Shown here in pieces: positions 8,325 to 17,362 of a stretch of 64,000 nt of DNA (positions are counted from its first letter, which is position 1; every line of letters starts with the position of its first letter). The DNA comes from M2408 sp040386975. Lineage in GTDB: Bacteria > Bacteroidota > Bacteroidia > Flavobacteriales_D > Crocinitomicaceae. The position numbers and the translations under genes are program-made. The notes under the pieces are model-generated. The model ran no database searches. It was not told where the DNA came from and saw only the letters and a list, made by a program, of their open reading frames with translations. The DNA lies in contig JAZKEO010000023.1 in assembly GCA_040386975.1 (NCBI GenBank), forward strand, positions 1-64,000, read 5' to 3'.

Positions 8325-8903
8325 CTAACTTTTATTTAAACTATCAAGTTGCGCTAATTGTTTATATCTTTCAATGTAATGCCCCAAAACCTCTTCATCA
8401 TAAGATGAATTATCAGTTAAAAAATTCTTGAAATTAATTTTTGTCAACTCTAAAACATTATTTTTTCCATTTTTTAGTTTGACAATTAAAAAACTGTCAG
8501 ACTCCATTCTCCCTCTTGAGATATAAGAAATATGAATAGACTTTATATCTTCCCATTTTATATTAAACTCATTATTTGAAATACCGCTTTTGGAAACTAT
8601 TAATATATTTTTAGCATCCGCAATCCATATTTTGATGCCAAGTAGAGCTGCAAAAAGAAAAAACATGAATAAAAATATAAAATCAGCTTTATGAATTATA
8701 CAAATATAACATAAGAATACAGCTCCACCAACACCAAAAACCGTTATTAAAGTTTTATTTAAAATACTTGGTTTAAACTTTTTATAATCTGACAATTTTT
8801 CATTTGAAAACTTTTTTCCACTTATAATCTTAGGCTCTATAATAGATTCATGTTCTGGATTCAAAAAATCATCCCATCTATTATTTTCGTTTTCAGTTTC
8901 CAT
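8325..8903 (-). CDS. Membrane protein with PH-like domain, function unknown
   Basis: A 192-residue protein. Residues 1-60 are polar, two adjacent hydrophobic helices lie near 68-112, and the C-terminal half (NILIVSKSGISNNEFNIKWEDIKSI) has the strand pattern of bacterial PH-like domains, where a membrane hairpin is followed by a small beta fold. No catalytic residues are seen. It lies 7 bases upstream of recQ on the same strand; the link to DNA repair may be no more than shared transcription. Confidence 0.55.
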   Translation of the reverse strand: METENENNRWDDFLNPEHESIIEPKIISGKKFSNEKLSDYKKFKPSILNKTLITVFGVGGAVFLCYICIIHKADFIFLFMFFLFAALLGIKIWIADAKNILIVSKSGISNNEFNIKWEDIKSIHISYISRGRMESDSFLIVKLKNGKNNVLELTKINFKNFLTDNSSYDEEVLGHYIERYKQLAQLDSLNKS

Positions 8904-9161
8904 TGATTTTTAATGATTGTAATTCAATATAAGATGTGATTCTTTCGACAAAACTAAACTATTTTTTCAAATCTATAAAAGAGTTTAATTTTTATCTTTA
9001 TTGGATAATTAAATTAATTATTTTCCACCTTTATAATTCTCATTTCTAAATCCAAGTGAAATTCAAGAAAATAAATTCTCAATTATTTTTCAAAAACTAT
9101 TGAAAATGCTAAAATTTATAAATATATTCGCACTTTAATTTACCTTTTGAATAGCTCAAAT

Positions 9162-10232
9162 ATGTTACAAGATACAATTAATATCAAAGTAAATTTAACT
9201 TCTGAATCAAAAATTAATCAAGTTGATTGGGAGAATTTACCTTTTGGAAAAGTATTTTCTGACCACATGTTGGTTATGGAATACAAAGATGGACAGTGGC
9301 AAGAGCCTGAAATTTCTCAATTTGGAGAGTTTTCATTTCATCCTGCAACATCAGCGATTCATTACGGACAGTCAATTTTTGAAGGTTTAAAAGCTTACAA
9401 AAACGACGCTGGTGAAGTACGTATTTTCAGACCAGATATGAACGCAAAACGTTTTATTGAGTCTTGTGAGCGTATGTGTATGCCAATAATTCCTGAGCAA
9501 TTGTTTGTAGAATGTGTGCGTAAATTAGTTGAAGTAGATCAAAATTGGATTCCAAATCGTGAAGGATATTCTTTATACATTCGTCCTTTCATGTTTGCAA
9601 CAGATGAGTTTGTAGGAATTCGTCCTTCTGATACATATAAATTTATCATTTTCACTTGTCCAGTTGGAGCGTACTACAACGAGCCGGTTCGTGTAAAAAT
9701 CGAAGAACATTATACACGTGCTGCAGAAGGTGGAGTTGGAAGAGCAAAAGCTGCTGGAAATTATGGAGCTTCTTTGTTTCCTGCAAGAAAAGGTCAAGCT
9801 TTAGGTTTTCATCAAATGTTGTGGACTGACGCTAAAACGCACGAATACATTGAAGAATCTGGAACAATGAACATCATGTTTTTGATTAACGGTGTTTTGG
9901 TTACTCCATCGGAAGATAGCGATACAATTTTACGTGGAATTACAAAACGAAGTGTTGTTGAAGTGGCGAAATCGTGGGGAATTAAAGTAGAAGAAAGAAA
10001 AGTAACTGTAAAAGAAGTTGTTGAAGGAATAAAAGATGGTTCTATAACAGATTGTTTTGGAGCAGGAACAGCAGCAACAATCGCTCATATTTTGAAAATG
10101 GGTTATAGAGATGAAACCTTGGAATTAAATCCAATTGAAAATCGTCCTTTCTCTTTGAAAATGAGTCAATTTTTAGATGATTTGAAATCAGGAAAAGAAG
10201 AAGATACTTTTGGTTGGACATTGAAAGTCTAA
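9162..10232 (+). CDS. ilvE: Branched-chain amino acid aminotransferase
   Basis: A 356-residue PLP-dependent fold-type IV aminotransferase, of the longer group II form. It would make leucine, isoleucine and valine from their 2-oxo acids with glutamate. Signatures are HYGQSIFEGLKAYK near the start of the small domain, RAKAAGNYGASL with the Schiff-base Lys in the central part, EESGTMNIMFLI, and ITDCFGAGTAATI at the C-terminal phosphate loop. An ORF is open from a TTG at 9147, but the ATG at 9162 gives the natural start (MLQDTINIKV). It stands alone, with a possible terminator at 10254-10286. Confidence 0.93.
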   Translation: MLQDTINIKVNLTSESKINQVDWENLPFGKVFSDHMLVMEYKDGQWQEPEISQFGEFSFHPATSAIHYGQSIFEGLKAYKNDAGEVRIFRPDMNAKRFIESCERMCMPIIPEQLFVECVRKLVEVDQNWIPNREGYSLYIRPFMFATDEFVGIRPSDTYKFIIFTCPVGAYYNEPVRVKIEEHYTRAAEGGVGRAKAAGNYGASLFPARKGQALGFHQMLWTDAKTHEYIEESGTMNIMFLINGVLVTPSEDSDTILRGITKRSVVEVAKSWGIKVEERKVTVKEVVEGIKDGSITDCFGAGTAATIAHILKMGYRDETLELNPIENRPFSLKMSQFLDDLKSGKEEDTFGWTLKV

Positions 10233-10253
10233 CATAAAATTAAATATTGATGT

Positions 10254-10286
10254 AAAGGTATTTTTTGCGCTGCAGGAGATACCTTT
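10254..10286 (+). terminator. Possible terminator after ilvE
   Basis: AAAGGTAT (10254-10261) pairs with ATACCTTT (10279-10286), with a 17-base loop containing GCGCTGCAGG, followed by GTATTTT. The loop is long and the T-run short. TACCTTTG at 10280-10287 also fits a -7 box, so a promoter for pepD is an alternative reading. Confidence 0.35.
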
Positions 10287-10332
10287 GTATTTTAGAAGCT
10301 TTTGAAGTTTAGAAAACAAATAAACTAGTTAT

Positions 10333-10438
10333 TTGAACCACGGAGAGTAAGAGATTAAGAGAAGTTTGAAATAACAAAGTTATTTTATTGTTTATTAGAA
10401 TTACAAAACCTCTATTTGTCCTTCTCTCCGTGGTTCAA
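10333..10438. repeat. ACCACGGAGAG inverted-repeat element (family A), full copy
   Basis: TTGAACCACGGAGAG at 10333-10347 is repeated perfectly inverted at 10424-10438, giving a 106-bp element with 15-bp terminal inverted repeats and no ORF. Inside is ATAACAAAGTTAT (a small palindrome). The left half continues GAGATTAAGAGAA and is shared in reverse orientation with 52244-52297. Confidence 0.7.
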
Positions 10439-10479
10439 GAAAGAAAAAATATTTTAAATCGTAAATTAAAAACGAAAAT

Positions 10480-11934
10480 ATGTCAATCAGAAATACAGAA
10501 CCAGTAGCACTTTGGAATCATTTTACAGATTTAAACGCTGTTCCACGTCCATCAAAAAAAGAGGAACGTGTGAGAGCTTTTATGGTCAATTTTGGTAAAT
10601 CTTTAGGCTTGGAAACACTTGAAGATGCTATTGGAAACGTGATTATCAAAAAAAATGCAAGTCCAGGAATGGAAAATCGTCAAACAGTGGTTTTACAATC
10701 GCATTTAGATATGGTTCATCAAAAAAATTCTGATACAGTTTTCGATTTCGACGCGCAAGGAATTGAAATGTATGTTGATGGCGATTGGCTGAAAGCAAAA
10801 GGTACAACTTTGGGTGCTGACAATGGAATTGGTGTGGCTTCAATCATGGCGGTTCTAGCTTCTAAAGAGATTGTTCATCCAGCAATTGAAGCAATGTTTA
10901 CCATTGATGAAGAAACTGGAATGACAGGAGCAATGAAAATTGACCCAAGTAATTTCACTGGAACAATTTTATTGAATTTAGACACCGAAGATGACGATGA
11001 ATTGTCAATCGGTTGTGCAGGTGGAATTGATACAAATACATCTTATTCTTACCAAGAAGTTGCTGTGGAAAAAGAGAGTGTTTCTTACGAAATTTCTATT
11101 CGTGGACTTTTAGGCGGGCATTCAGGAATGGACATTCATAGAGGTCGTGGAAACGCAAATAAATTAATGAATCGTATTTTGTATCAGGGAATATCTTTGT
11201 TTCCAATTCAACTTTCATCTTTTGATGGTGGAAGTTTGAGAAATGCAATTCCAAGAGAAGCGACTGCAGTTATTTCAATTTCAAAACAGAATAAAAAAGA
11301 TTTTGAGAAATTTATGTCTGACAAATCTACTTCTTTAAAATTTGAATATAAAAGTGTAGAAACTGCTTTAAATATTGACTGGAAAGAAACTCAAGCACAA
11401 ACAAAAGCAGTTGCATTTGACGACACAATGAAAATATTAAATGCGATTTATTCTGTTCCGAATGGAGTTTTTAGAATGAGTCCAGATATTTCTGATTTAG
11501 TAGAAGCATCAACGAGTTTGGCTCGCATCATTTTAAAAGATGGAAGTTTTGTGACACAATCTCTACAACGTTCAAGTGTTGAAACAACAAAAGACGATGT
11601 AGCAAATGCTGTTCGTTCTGCTTTCGAAAATATGGGTTGTGCAGTTGTTCAAAATGGTGATTATCCAGGTTGGCAACCAAATACAGATTCAGCAATTTTG
11701 AAAATTATGGCTGAGATGTATAGAACAAAATTCAAAGAAGAACCGAAAATCAAAGCCTGTCATGCTGGACTTGAATGTGGAATTTTAGGAGCACATTTCC
11801 CATATATGGATATGATTTCTTTTGGACCTAATATTCGTGCAGCACATTCGCCAGACGAAAAAGTACAAATTTCATCAGTACAGAAATTTTGGGGATATTT
11901 GTTGGACGTATTGAAGGAAATACCTGTAAAATAG
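10480..11934 (+). CDS. pepD: Aminoacyl-histidine dipeptidase (M20/M28-type metallopeptidase)
   Basis: A 484-residue di-zinc dipeptidase of the PepD (carnosinase-like) group, the usual length. Metal and catalytic signatures are VLQSHLDMVHQKN near 70-82 (His and Asp ligands), TLGADNGIGVA near 108-118, TIDEETGMTGA near 140-150 (catalytic Glu-Glu), NLDTEDDDEL near 167-176, a central lid domain with GLLGGHSGMDIHRGRGNA, and CHAGLECG near the C-terminus. It releases amino acids from Xaa-His and related dipeptides in the cytoplasm. It is a single gene, and its stop TAG starts a family D repeat. Confidence 0.93.
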   Translation: MSIRNTEPVALWNHFTDLNAVPRPSKKEERVRAFMVNFGKSLGLETLEDAIGNVIIKKNASPGMENRQTVVLQSHLDMVHQKNSDTVFDFDAQGIEMYVDGDWLKAKGTTLGADNGIGVASIMAVLASKEIVHPAIEAMFTIDEETGMTGAMKIDPSNFTGTILLNLDTEDDDELSIGCAGGIDTNTSYSYQEVAVEKESVSYEISIRGLLGGHSGMDIHRGRGNANKLMNRILYQGISLFPIQLSSFDGGSLRNAIPREATAVISISKQNKKDFEKFMSDKSTSLKFEYKSVETALNIDWKETQAQTKAVAFDDTMKILNAIYSVPNGVFRMSPDISDLVEASTSLARIILKDGSFVTQSLQRSSVETTKDDVANAVRSAFENMGCAVVQNGDYPGWQPNTDSAILKIMAEMYRTKFKEEPKIKACHAGLECGILGAHFPYMDMISFGPNIRAAHSPDEKVQISSVQKFWGYLLDVLKEIPVK

Positions 11935-12001
11935 ACATCAGATTTTAGACTAAAGACATAAGACTTTAAAATCTGCGGAAAAATCTGCGGACATCAGCGG
12001 G
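11931..12001 (+). repeat. Family D repeat followed by tandem ATCTGCGG units
   Basis: TAGACATCAGATTTTAGAC begins at the pepD stop codon (TAG), then AAATCTGCGG, AAAAATCTGCGG and ACATCAGCGG follow in tandem up to the dapF leader. The first part matches 25-58. No ORF is present. Confidence 0.6.
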
Positions 12002-12007
12002 AAATAT

Positions 12008-12790
12008 ATGAAACTTAAATTCTCAAAATACCAAGGAACTGGAAATGATTTTGTCATGTTGGACAATCTTTCTGGTGAATACAATGATTTAACTTTGAAT
12101 CAAATACAAGTTTTATGTGACCGAAAATTTGGAGTTGGGGCAGATGGTTTGATTAAATTAAGTAAAAATTCAAATGGAGCTTTTGAGATGGATTATTACA
12201 ATTCTGACGGTTCAAAAAGTTTCTGTGGAAATGGAGCAAGATGCACGATAGCTTTTGCTGAGAAATTGGGGATTGATGTTTCTGATGTTACTTTTTCGGC
12301 AATTGATGGAATTCATCAAGCTTCTAAAATAGATAGTTTGATTTCATTAAAAATGAACGATGTGAATAAAATTAAATCACTTAGTTCTGATTTTGAATTA
12401 AATACTGGCTCGCCACATTACATTCGTTTTGTTGAAAATTCTTTAGATATAAATGTTTATGAAGCTGGAAGAAAAATTCGTTATTCTGTGGATTACATGG
12501 AGAATGGAATCAATGTGAATTTTGTTGAAATTCTCAAAGAAAATGAAATAGAAGTTGCAACTTACGAGCGTGGCGTGGAAGATGAAACTTTGTCTTGCGG
12601 AACAGGTGTTGTTGCTTCAGCTCTGGCTTATGCAAAAAAAGTAAATTTAATTGGAGAAAATGAAATAATAATTCACACGAAAGGCGGAAAATTAAAAGTT
12701 AAATTCAACTGTATTTCAGAGAATCATTTTGAAAACATTTTTTTGATTGGTCCTGCAATTCATGTTTTTGATGGAGAAATGGAGGTTTAA
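12008..12790 (+). CDS. dapF: Diaminopimelate epimerase
   Basis: A 260-residue PLP-independent racemase converting LL- to meso-diaminopimelate, for lysine and peptidoglycan synthesis. The two catalytic cysteines are Cys72 in SFCGNGARC and Cys197 in SCGTGV. Other signatures are KYQGTGNDFVMLD at the start, KFGVGADGLI, and GSPHYIRFV in the middle. The length is typical, slightly short. It heads a tight plus-strand group (dapF, unknown, GNAT, mltG) ending at 14872; dapF and mltG share a peptidoglycan theme. Confidence 0.95.
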   Translation: MKLKFSKYQGTGNDFVMLDNLSGEYNDLTLNQIQVLCDRKFGVGADGLIKLSKNSNGAFEMDYYNSDGSKSFCGNGARCTIAFAEKLGIDVSDVTFSAIDGIHQASKIDSLISLKMNDVNKIKSLSSDFELNTGSPHYIRFVENSLDINVYEAGRKIRYSVDYMENGINVNFVEILKENEIEVATYERGVEDETLSCGTGVVASALAYAKKVNLIGENEIIIHTKGGKLKVKFNCISENHFENIFLIGPAIHVFDGEMEV

Positions 12791-12802
12791 TTCCAAAACT
12801 AG

Positions 12803-13318
12803 ATGATAGATTATAAAATTCATTCTTGGCAAGAAGTTGATAAGGAAAAACTCTCGAAAGGACTTTATATCTGGGTAATTCACGTCAATAAAATTCCGCC
12901 ACACATTGGTATTTCGATTGATGGCAAATTTTATAGCTTGAAAGTAAATGGAAAAGACGTTGGAGTCGATTTTGAGTTGATTTATAAAATTATTCAAAAG
13001 AAACAGATTCAAACACTTTTTGTTGAAATAGATTCGAATAAAAACTCAAATATAGAATCAGTTTTTGAAAAATATAAATCCTTAAATAACTCTAATACAA
13101 CATGTTTAAGTCCTATTATTGAATTTTTACATGAAGATGAAAATATTAAAATCTTAGTTGAATTGTTAGTAAATTTGGATAAAAAAAATCAAATTAAATC
13201 ATTTTTTGGCTTAAATTTGGGGACTGATTTTGAGGGAATTCCAGTTTATTCGTTAGATGATGTACAAAATAGAATACTAAAATTAAAAGATGCTAAAAGG
13301 TCCAAACATATTTCTTAG
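12803..13318 (+). CDS. Hypothetical protein between dapF and an acetyltransferase
   Basis: A 171-residue protein that I do not recognise. It has no signal peptide or membrane helix. Features are an N-terminal KGLYIWVIHVNKIPPHIGIS, then SLKVNGKDVG, and a long helical middle ending PVYSLDDVQNRI. It is 12 bases downstream of dapF and overlaps the next gene by 29 bases in another frame, so it is translated within the same operon. Its codon use is like its neighbours. A cytoplasmic role in envelope synthesis is conceivable from position only. Confidence 0.55.
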   Translation: MIDYKIHSWQEVDKEKLSKGLYIWVIHVNKIPPHIGISIDGKFYSLKVNGKDVGVDFELIYKIIQKKQIQTLFVEIDSNKNSNIESVFEKYKSLNNSNTTCLSPIIEFLHEDENIKILVELLVNLDKKNQIKSFFGLNLGTDFEGIPVYSLDDVQNRILKLKDAKRSKHIS

Positions 13319-13811
13319 AGCGATTGAGCCTGAAGACGCGACAAAAGTGATGATTTGGGAAAATAATCACGAAAATTGGCGTGTAAGTGGAACTGAAGCA
13401 CCTTTTTCTATGCACGGAATTTTAGAATACATCAATAGCATTCAAAATTTTAGACAATCGGGTGAATTGCGTTTGATGATTTGCCTTAATTCTAACAAAG
13501 AAGCAATTGGAACTTTAGACTTATTTGAAGCGAATTTCAAGCACGGAAGGGCAGGAGTTGGTATTTTGATTGCTGAACAAACGGAAAGAAACAAAGGTTT
13601 CGCAAAAGAAAGTTTAGAATTGCTTAAAGAATATGCCAAAGTTTTCTTAGGTTTTCATACGCTTTTTGCAAATGTGTTGGAAGATAATATTCCAAGTATG
13701 AAATTATTTGAAAATTGTAATTTTGAACTTGTAGGAACAAAAAAAGAATGGTTTTTTGACCATGGAAAAAGAATAAATGAAAATATGTATCAAATACTAT
13801 TGAAAAAATGA
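13290..13811 (+). CDS. GNAT family N-acetyltransferase
   Basis: A 173-residue RimJ/RimL-like acetyltransferase. The start LKGPNIFLRAIEPEDA is typical of this group, IGTLDLFEANFKHGRAGVGILI is the beta4-beta5 region, and EQTERNKGFAKESLELL supplies the acetyl-CoA pyrophosphate loop. The end FANVLEDNIPSMKLFENCNF is the conserved last helix. It probably acetylates a protein N-terminus or a small amine; the substrate is not readable. It starts inside the preceding gene, and its TGA overlaps the ATG of mltG (ATGA at 13808). Confidence 0.85.
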   Translation: MLKGPNIFLRAIEPEDATKVMIWENNHENWRVSGTEAPFSMHGILEYINSIQNFRQSGELRLMICLNSNKEAIGTLDLFEANFKHGRAGVGILIAEQTERNKGFAKESLELLKEYAKVFLGFHTLFANVLEDNIPSMKLFENCNFELVGTKKEWFFDHGKRINENMYQILLKK

Positions 13812-14872
13812 ATACTAAAAAGAAAATTAGCATAGCAATCCTTATCATAGGGATAGTTGGAATTATTGTTTTGTGGCCTAAAATAAGTTTGTATTTGGCT
13901 GGTTCAAAAACGACTTCAAATGAAAAAAGTGTTGAATTCTATTTTGATGCAAAAAACGATTTAAATGGCTTGGCAGAACAGTTGATTTCTGAAAAAATCA
14001 TTGAAAACAAAGATGCTTTCATGAAAGTAGGTGAGTATAAAAACTTAAACAAAGAACGACTTGCTTCGGGGAAATACATCATTGAAAAAGGTACAAATTA
14101 CAGAACTTTGCTGAATGGTTTTACTAAAAACTCAAATGGAAATGGAAACGCAGAAGTGGAAGTAGAGGTAACTTTTAACAATTGTAGAGATGTAGTTCAA
14201 CTTGCAGGAAAAGTGTCAAAATGCATTATGACAGATAGCACAGAATTAGCTTCTTTTCTGACTTCTGAAACTACTTTACAAAAATATGACTTCACTTCAG
14301 AGCAATTGCCAGCTTTGTTTTTACCAAATACCTACAAAATGTTCTGGGATACAGATGCTGAGCAGTTTTTAGTGAGAATGGCAAAAGAATTTAAGAATTT
14401 CTGGACAGACGAGCGCAAAGCTAAACTTGCTAAAATTGGCTTAAATTCTCCATCAGAAGCTGTAACTTTAGCAAGTGTTGTTTATTCTGAGCAAGGAAAA
14501 AACCCTTCCGAATGGCCAATCATCGCAGGACTTTATTTGAATAGAATCGAAAAAGGAATGAAATTACAATCAGATCCAACGTTTAAATTTTGCTGGGGAG
14601 ATGAATTGGCTGGTGTTCAGCGTTTAACTTTCGAACACAGAGACAGAGATTGTGCTTACAACACGTATTTATACAAAGGTTTACCTCCAGGACCAATTTG
14701 CATTCCACCAACTCAATGTGTTGACGCTGTTTTAAACCGCGATGATAACGATTACATTTTTATGATGGCAAAAGCGGATTATTCTGGTTTACACGACTTT
14801 ACAGTTGATTATGCTGATCATGATCGATTAGCGAAAATTTATTCGAAATGGTTGAAAAGCGAAGGTTACTAA
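13808..14872 (+). CDS. mltG: Endolytic murein transglycosylase MltG
   Basis: A 354-residue membrane-anchored lytic transglycosylase (YceG family). Residues 8-28 are a membrane helix (ISIAILIIGIVGIIVLW), and the rest is periplasmic. A LysM-like region is followed by the catalytic domain: LASVVYSEQG with the catalytic Glu at residue 228, IIAGLYLNRIEKGMKLQSDPT, YNTYLYKGLPPGPICIP, and FTVDYADHDRLAKIY at the end. It cuts nascent glycan strands and sets their length. It is the last gene of the dapF group and translationally coupled to the GNAT gene. Confidence 0.92.
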   Translation: MNTKKKISIAILIIGIVGIIVLWPKISLYLAGSKTTSNEKSVEFYFDAKNDLNGLAEQLISEKIIENKDAFMKVGEYKNLNKERLASGKYIIEKGTNYRTLLNGFTKNSNGNGNAEVEVEVTFNNCRDVVQLAGKVSKCIMTDSTELASFLTSETTLQKYDFTSEQLPALFLPNTYKMFWDTDAEQFLVRMAKEFKNFWTDERKAKLAKIGLNSPSEAVTLASVVYSEQGKNPSEWPIIAGLYLNRIEKGMKLQSDPTFKFCWGDELAGVQRLTFEHRDRDCAYNTYLYKGLPPGPICIPPTQCVDAVLNRDDNDYIFMMAKADYSGLHDFTVDYADHDRLAKIYSKWLKSEGY

Positions 14873-14906
14873 TAGTTATGAGTTAGTAGTATTGAGTTAT
14901 GAGTAG
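14873..14906 (+). repeat. AGTTATGAGTTA repeat (family F)
   Basis: TAGTTATGAGTTAG, then TTGAGTTATGAGTAG: two imperfect units directly after the mltG stop codon. Read in reverse they match TAACTCATAATTCATAACT at 24809-24836. Confidence 0.5.
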
Positions 14907-14934
14907 ATTTTGAGCATAAAAATTTATCTCAAAT

Positions 14935-15729
14935 TTAGTTTATTTTCGGTTGGAAATTGCTGATTATATCACAGTGATACTCTTCACGAACATCTTCTGA
15001 GAAAACTTCAATTTTTCCAACGCTCTTAAATCGATATTTTCTATCCATATTCATTTTTGCTGGAATTTCATATGTTTCTCCAGGTGAAATTTCAACATAA
15101 TTATTGTAATTTTTCAACGCTTGTGAGTCATTATAAGCGACCAAATTTTTTGTACAAAAAATAGATTTATTACTGATATTTTTAATCGTAAAATAATGCG
15201 TGAACATAACTGAAGGATATTCGTGTATGGTGTCAGTTTTGAAAATTTGATTTACTTTTTTTGTAACATCAATGTTTAAATTATCATGTTCAATGAGTTT
15301 ACTTTTTCCAAAAGTTAATTTACATGCTACTTTTTCTCTGTATATTTTTCCTTCGTAATAGAAAGGTAAGTACAAATAGGCGATTGTGTCTTTTCGTTTG
15401 CGAATAGCTGTGTCAAAATTAAATAGGCCTGAAGACAAAGAGATCGTTAAAGTTTCATTTGGTTTGACATTGGCAATAAGCTTTTGATAAAAGATATTGG
15501 TATCAATAGAAATAAGGTGTTCGCAGATATTTTTAAAGGTATATTTTAAATCGCCAATTGAGTTGTCTCCATTATCATATCCCCACAGATTTTTATCCCA
15601 TAGATTTTTTTTATTGGAATAGATGTCAACATTAATGTTGAATGAATTGTTAGTCCATTGAATTGGAGATGTTTGTGCTGGTAGAAATGTAAATTGTGAA
15701 AAACACAAAAGAAGAATCCAAATTTTCAT
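14935..15729 (-). CDS. Secreted hypothetical protein
   Basis: A 264-residue protein with a cleavable signal (MKIWILLLCFSQFTFLPAQT). The mature part is beta-rich with two similar strands-and-loop blocks (SLSSGLFNFDTAI; FTIKNISNKSIFCTKNLVAYN), recalling Ig-like folds. No catalytic motif or T9SS tail is seen. It stands alone, convergent with mltG. The function is unknown; it is likely periplasmic or surface-located. Confidence 0.55.
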   Translation of the reverse strand: MKIWILLLCFSQFTFLPAQTSPIQWTNNSFNINVDIYSNKKNLWDKNLWGYDNGDNSIGDLKYTFKNICEHLISIDTNIFYQKLIANVKPNETLTISLSSGLFNFDTAIRKRKDTIAYLYLPFYYEGKIYREKVACKLTFGKSKLIEHDNLNIDVTKKVNQIFKTDTIHEYPSVMFTHYFTIKNISNKSIFCTKNLVAYNDSQALKNYNNYVEISPGETYEIPAKMNMDRKYRFKSVGKIEVFSEDVREEYHCDIISNFQPKIN

Positions 15730-15795
15730 ACTTTTTTAAACTAAATTAGTTTGTTTTAGTTTAAACAGTTGAAAATTAACCTAATATTAACTTAT

Positions 15796-16515
15796 TTATT
15801 TCAAGTCGAACAGATTATCTACCCCAATTAAACGTTCAACAGTAAATCCTTCGGCGTATTTTACTCCGATTGGTCTACCAAATTCTGACATTCTTCCACG
15901 CAAAAATTCAAAAAACTCTTCTCCAGAAATTGGAGTTTTAGGTTCATTTGAATTTGGATCGTAAAATTGTGTTTTATACGCTTTTATTGCTTCAAATTTT
16001 TTCTCAACAAAATCAGTTATGTCAACAGCAAAATCAGGTTTTACATACCTATCTTGAATATAATGGTAAACCGCTTTTGGACGATATGCTTCTTGTTTTT
16101 TGCCTTCAAAACTTGTCTCTATTTTCATCAAACCAGCTAAAAAACAAGCTTCTGAAACCAATTTACTTGCTTTTGCATGATCTGGGTGTCTGTCACTTAT
16201 TGCATTAGCAAAAACAATCTCAGGCTTGAAGTAACGTATTTGCTCTACAATTTTCAATAAATTCTCTTGAGAATGTGTGAAAAATCCATCTGCCATCTTA
16301 AGATTTACTCTTGCTGAAAGTCCCAGGATTTTTGATGCTTCATTAGCTTCTTCAAAACGAGTTTCTTTTGTACCTCTAGAACCTAATTCCCCTTGAGTTA
16401 AATCAACAATCGCAACTGTTTTTCCTAGTTGAATGTGTTTCAATAAAGTTCCTGCAGCTGACAATTCAATATCATCTGGATGAGCAGCAAAAGTTAAAAT
16501 GTCAATTTTATTCAT
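15796..16515 (-). CDS. bshB1: Bacillithiol biosynthesis deacetylase BshB1
   Basis: A 239-residue PIG-L family zinc deacetylase. The zinc motif AAHPDDIEL near residues 10-18 and HPDHAKAS near 110 give the His-Asp-His ligands, and LTQGELGSRGTKETR near 40-54 is typical of BshB1. It would remove acetyl from GlcNAc-malate, the second step of bacillithiol synthesis; a family-based assignment. The ORF is open from a TTG at 16521, but the ATG at 16515 gives the standard start (MNKIDILTFAAHPDD). The next gene upstream is proC. Confidence 0.88.
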   Translation of the reverse strand: MNKIDILTFAAHPDDIELSAAGTLLKHIQLGKTVAIVDLTQGELGSRGTKETRFEEANEASKILGLSARVNLKMADGFFTHSQENLLKIVEQIRYFKPEIVFANAISDRHPDHAKASKLVSEACFLAGLMKIETSFEGKKQEAYRPKAVYHYIQDRYVKPDFAVDITDFVEKKFEAIKAYKTQFYDPNSNEPKTPISGEEFFEFLRGRMSEFGRPIGVKYAEGFTVERLIGVDNLFDLK

Positions 16516-16560
16516 AATCAATAGTTTAAGTTATTTTGATTAAATCTAAACTTTAATATT

Positions 16561-17349
16561 TTATTTCTCAATTTGTTTGTATGAAGCCGTAATCCCTTTT
16601 ATCAAAGAAGAACTAAAACCATTGTGTTCCATTTCATTTAGACCGATTATCGTACACCCTTTTGGAGTTGTAACTTTATCAATTTCATGTTCTGGATGTT
16701 CTTTTCTTTCGATCAACAATTCTGCGGCACCCTTCACAACATGATTTACAATTTCTGTTGCCGTTTTCGAATCAAAGCCAATTTGAATACCACCTTGAAC
16801 CATCGAACGCATGAATCTCAAGACATAAGCAATTCCACAAGCACCTAAAACAGTTGCTGCTTCCATCAAATCTTCTTTTATAAAGATTGTATTTCCAATC
16901 AAATTAAAAAAAGATTTCACTTTTTCAATTTGTTCTTCATTAGCGTTATTACTTGAAATACACGTCATCGATTGTTTGATGTCGGCAGCAGTGTTTGGCA
17001 TGGCTCTAAAAACCGGAACATCTAAAGCTATTTTTTTATTGATTTCTTGAATTGTTACTGCAGTTGCTAAGGAAATTACAATGTGCTTTTTAGCATTCAA
17101 ATAAGGCGTAATATCTACTAAAACTTTTTCTACATCATAAGGTTTTACAGCAATTACAATAAGTTCTGAATTTTTGATAGCTTTTTTATTATCCGAAGTG
17201 ACATGAATTCCATCTTTCTCAAAATGAAGAATCGCTTTTAAGTTTCTTTTAGTGATGTAAATATCTTCATTTTTGATAGCAGAATTCCCTAAAACTCCAT
17301 TCAAAAGAGATAGGCCTAAATTTCCACAACCAATTAGTGCAATTTTCAT
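16561..17349 (-). CDS. proC: Pyrroline-5-carboxylate reductase
   Basis: A 262-residue NAD(P)H-dependent reductase, the last step of proline synthesis. ALIGCGNLGLSLLNGVL at 3-19 is the Rossmann nucleotide loop, ELIVIAVKPYDV is the family's second glycine-poor motif, FRAMPNTAADI is the active-site region, and the C-terminal helical domain contains TPKGCTIIGLNEME in place of the common TPGGTTI. It has the usual length. It lies 13 bases after the yqgE gene on the same strand, so the two are probably co-transcribed. Confidence 0.9.
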   Translation of the reverse strand: MKIALIGCGNLGLSLLNGVLGNSAIKNEDIYITKRNLKAILHFEKDGIHVTSDNKKAIKNSELIVIAVKPYDVEKVLVDITPYLNAKKHIVISLATAVTIQEINKKIALDVPVFRAMPNTAADIKQSMTCISSNNANEEQIEKVKSFFNLIGNTIFIKEDLMEAATVLGACGIAYVLRFMRSMVQGGIQIGFDSKTATEIVNHVVKGAAELLIERKEHPEHEIDKVTTPKGCTIIGLNEMEHNGFSSSLIKGITASYKQIEK

Positions 17350-17362
17350 ATTTTTATCTTAG

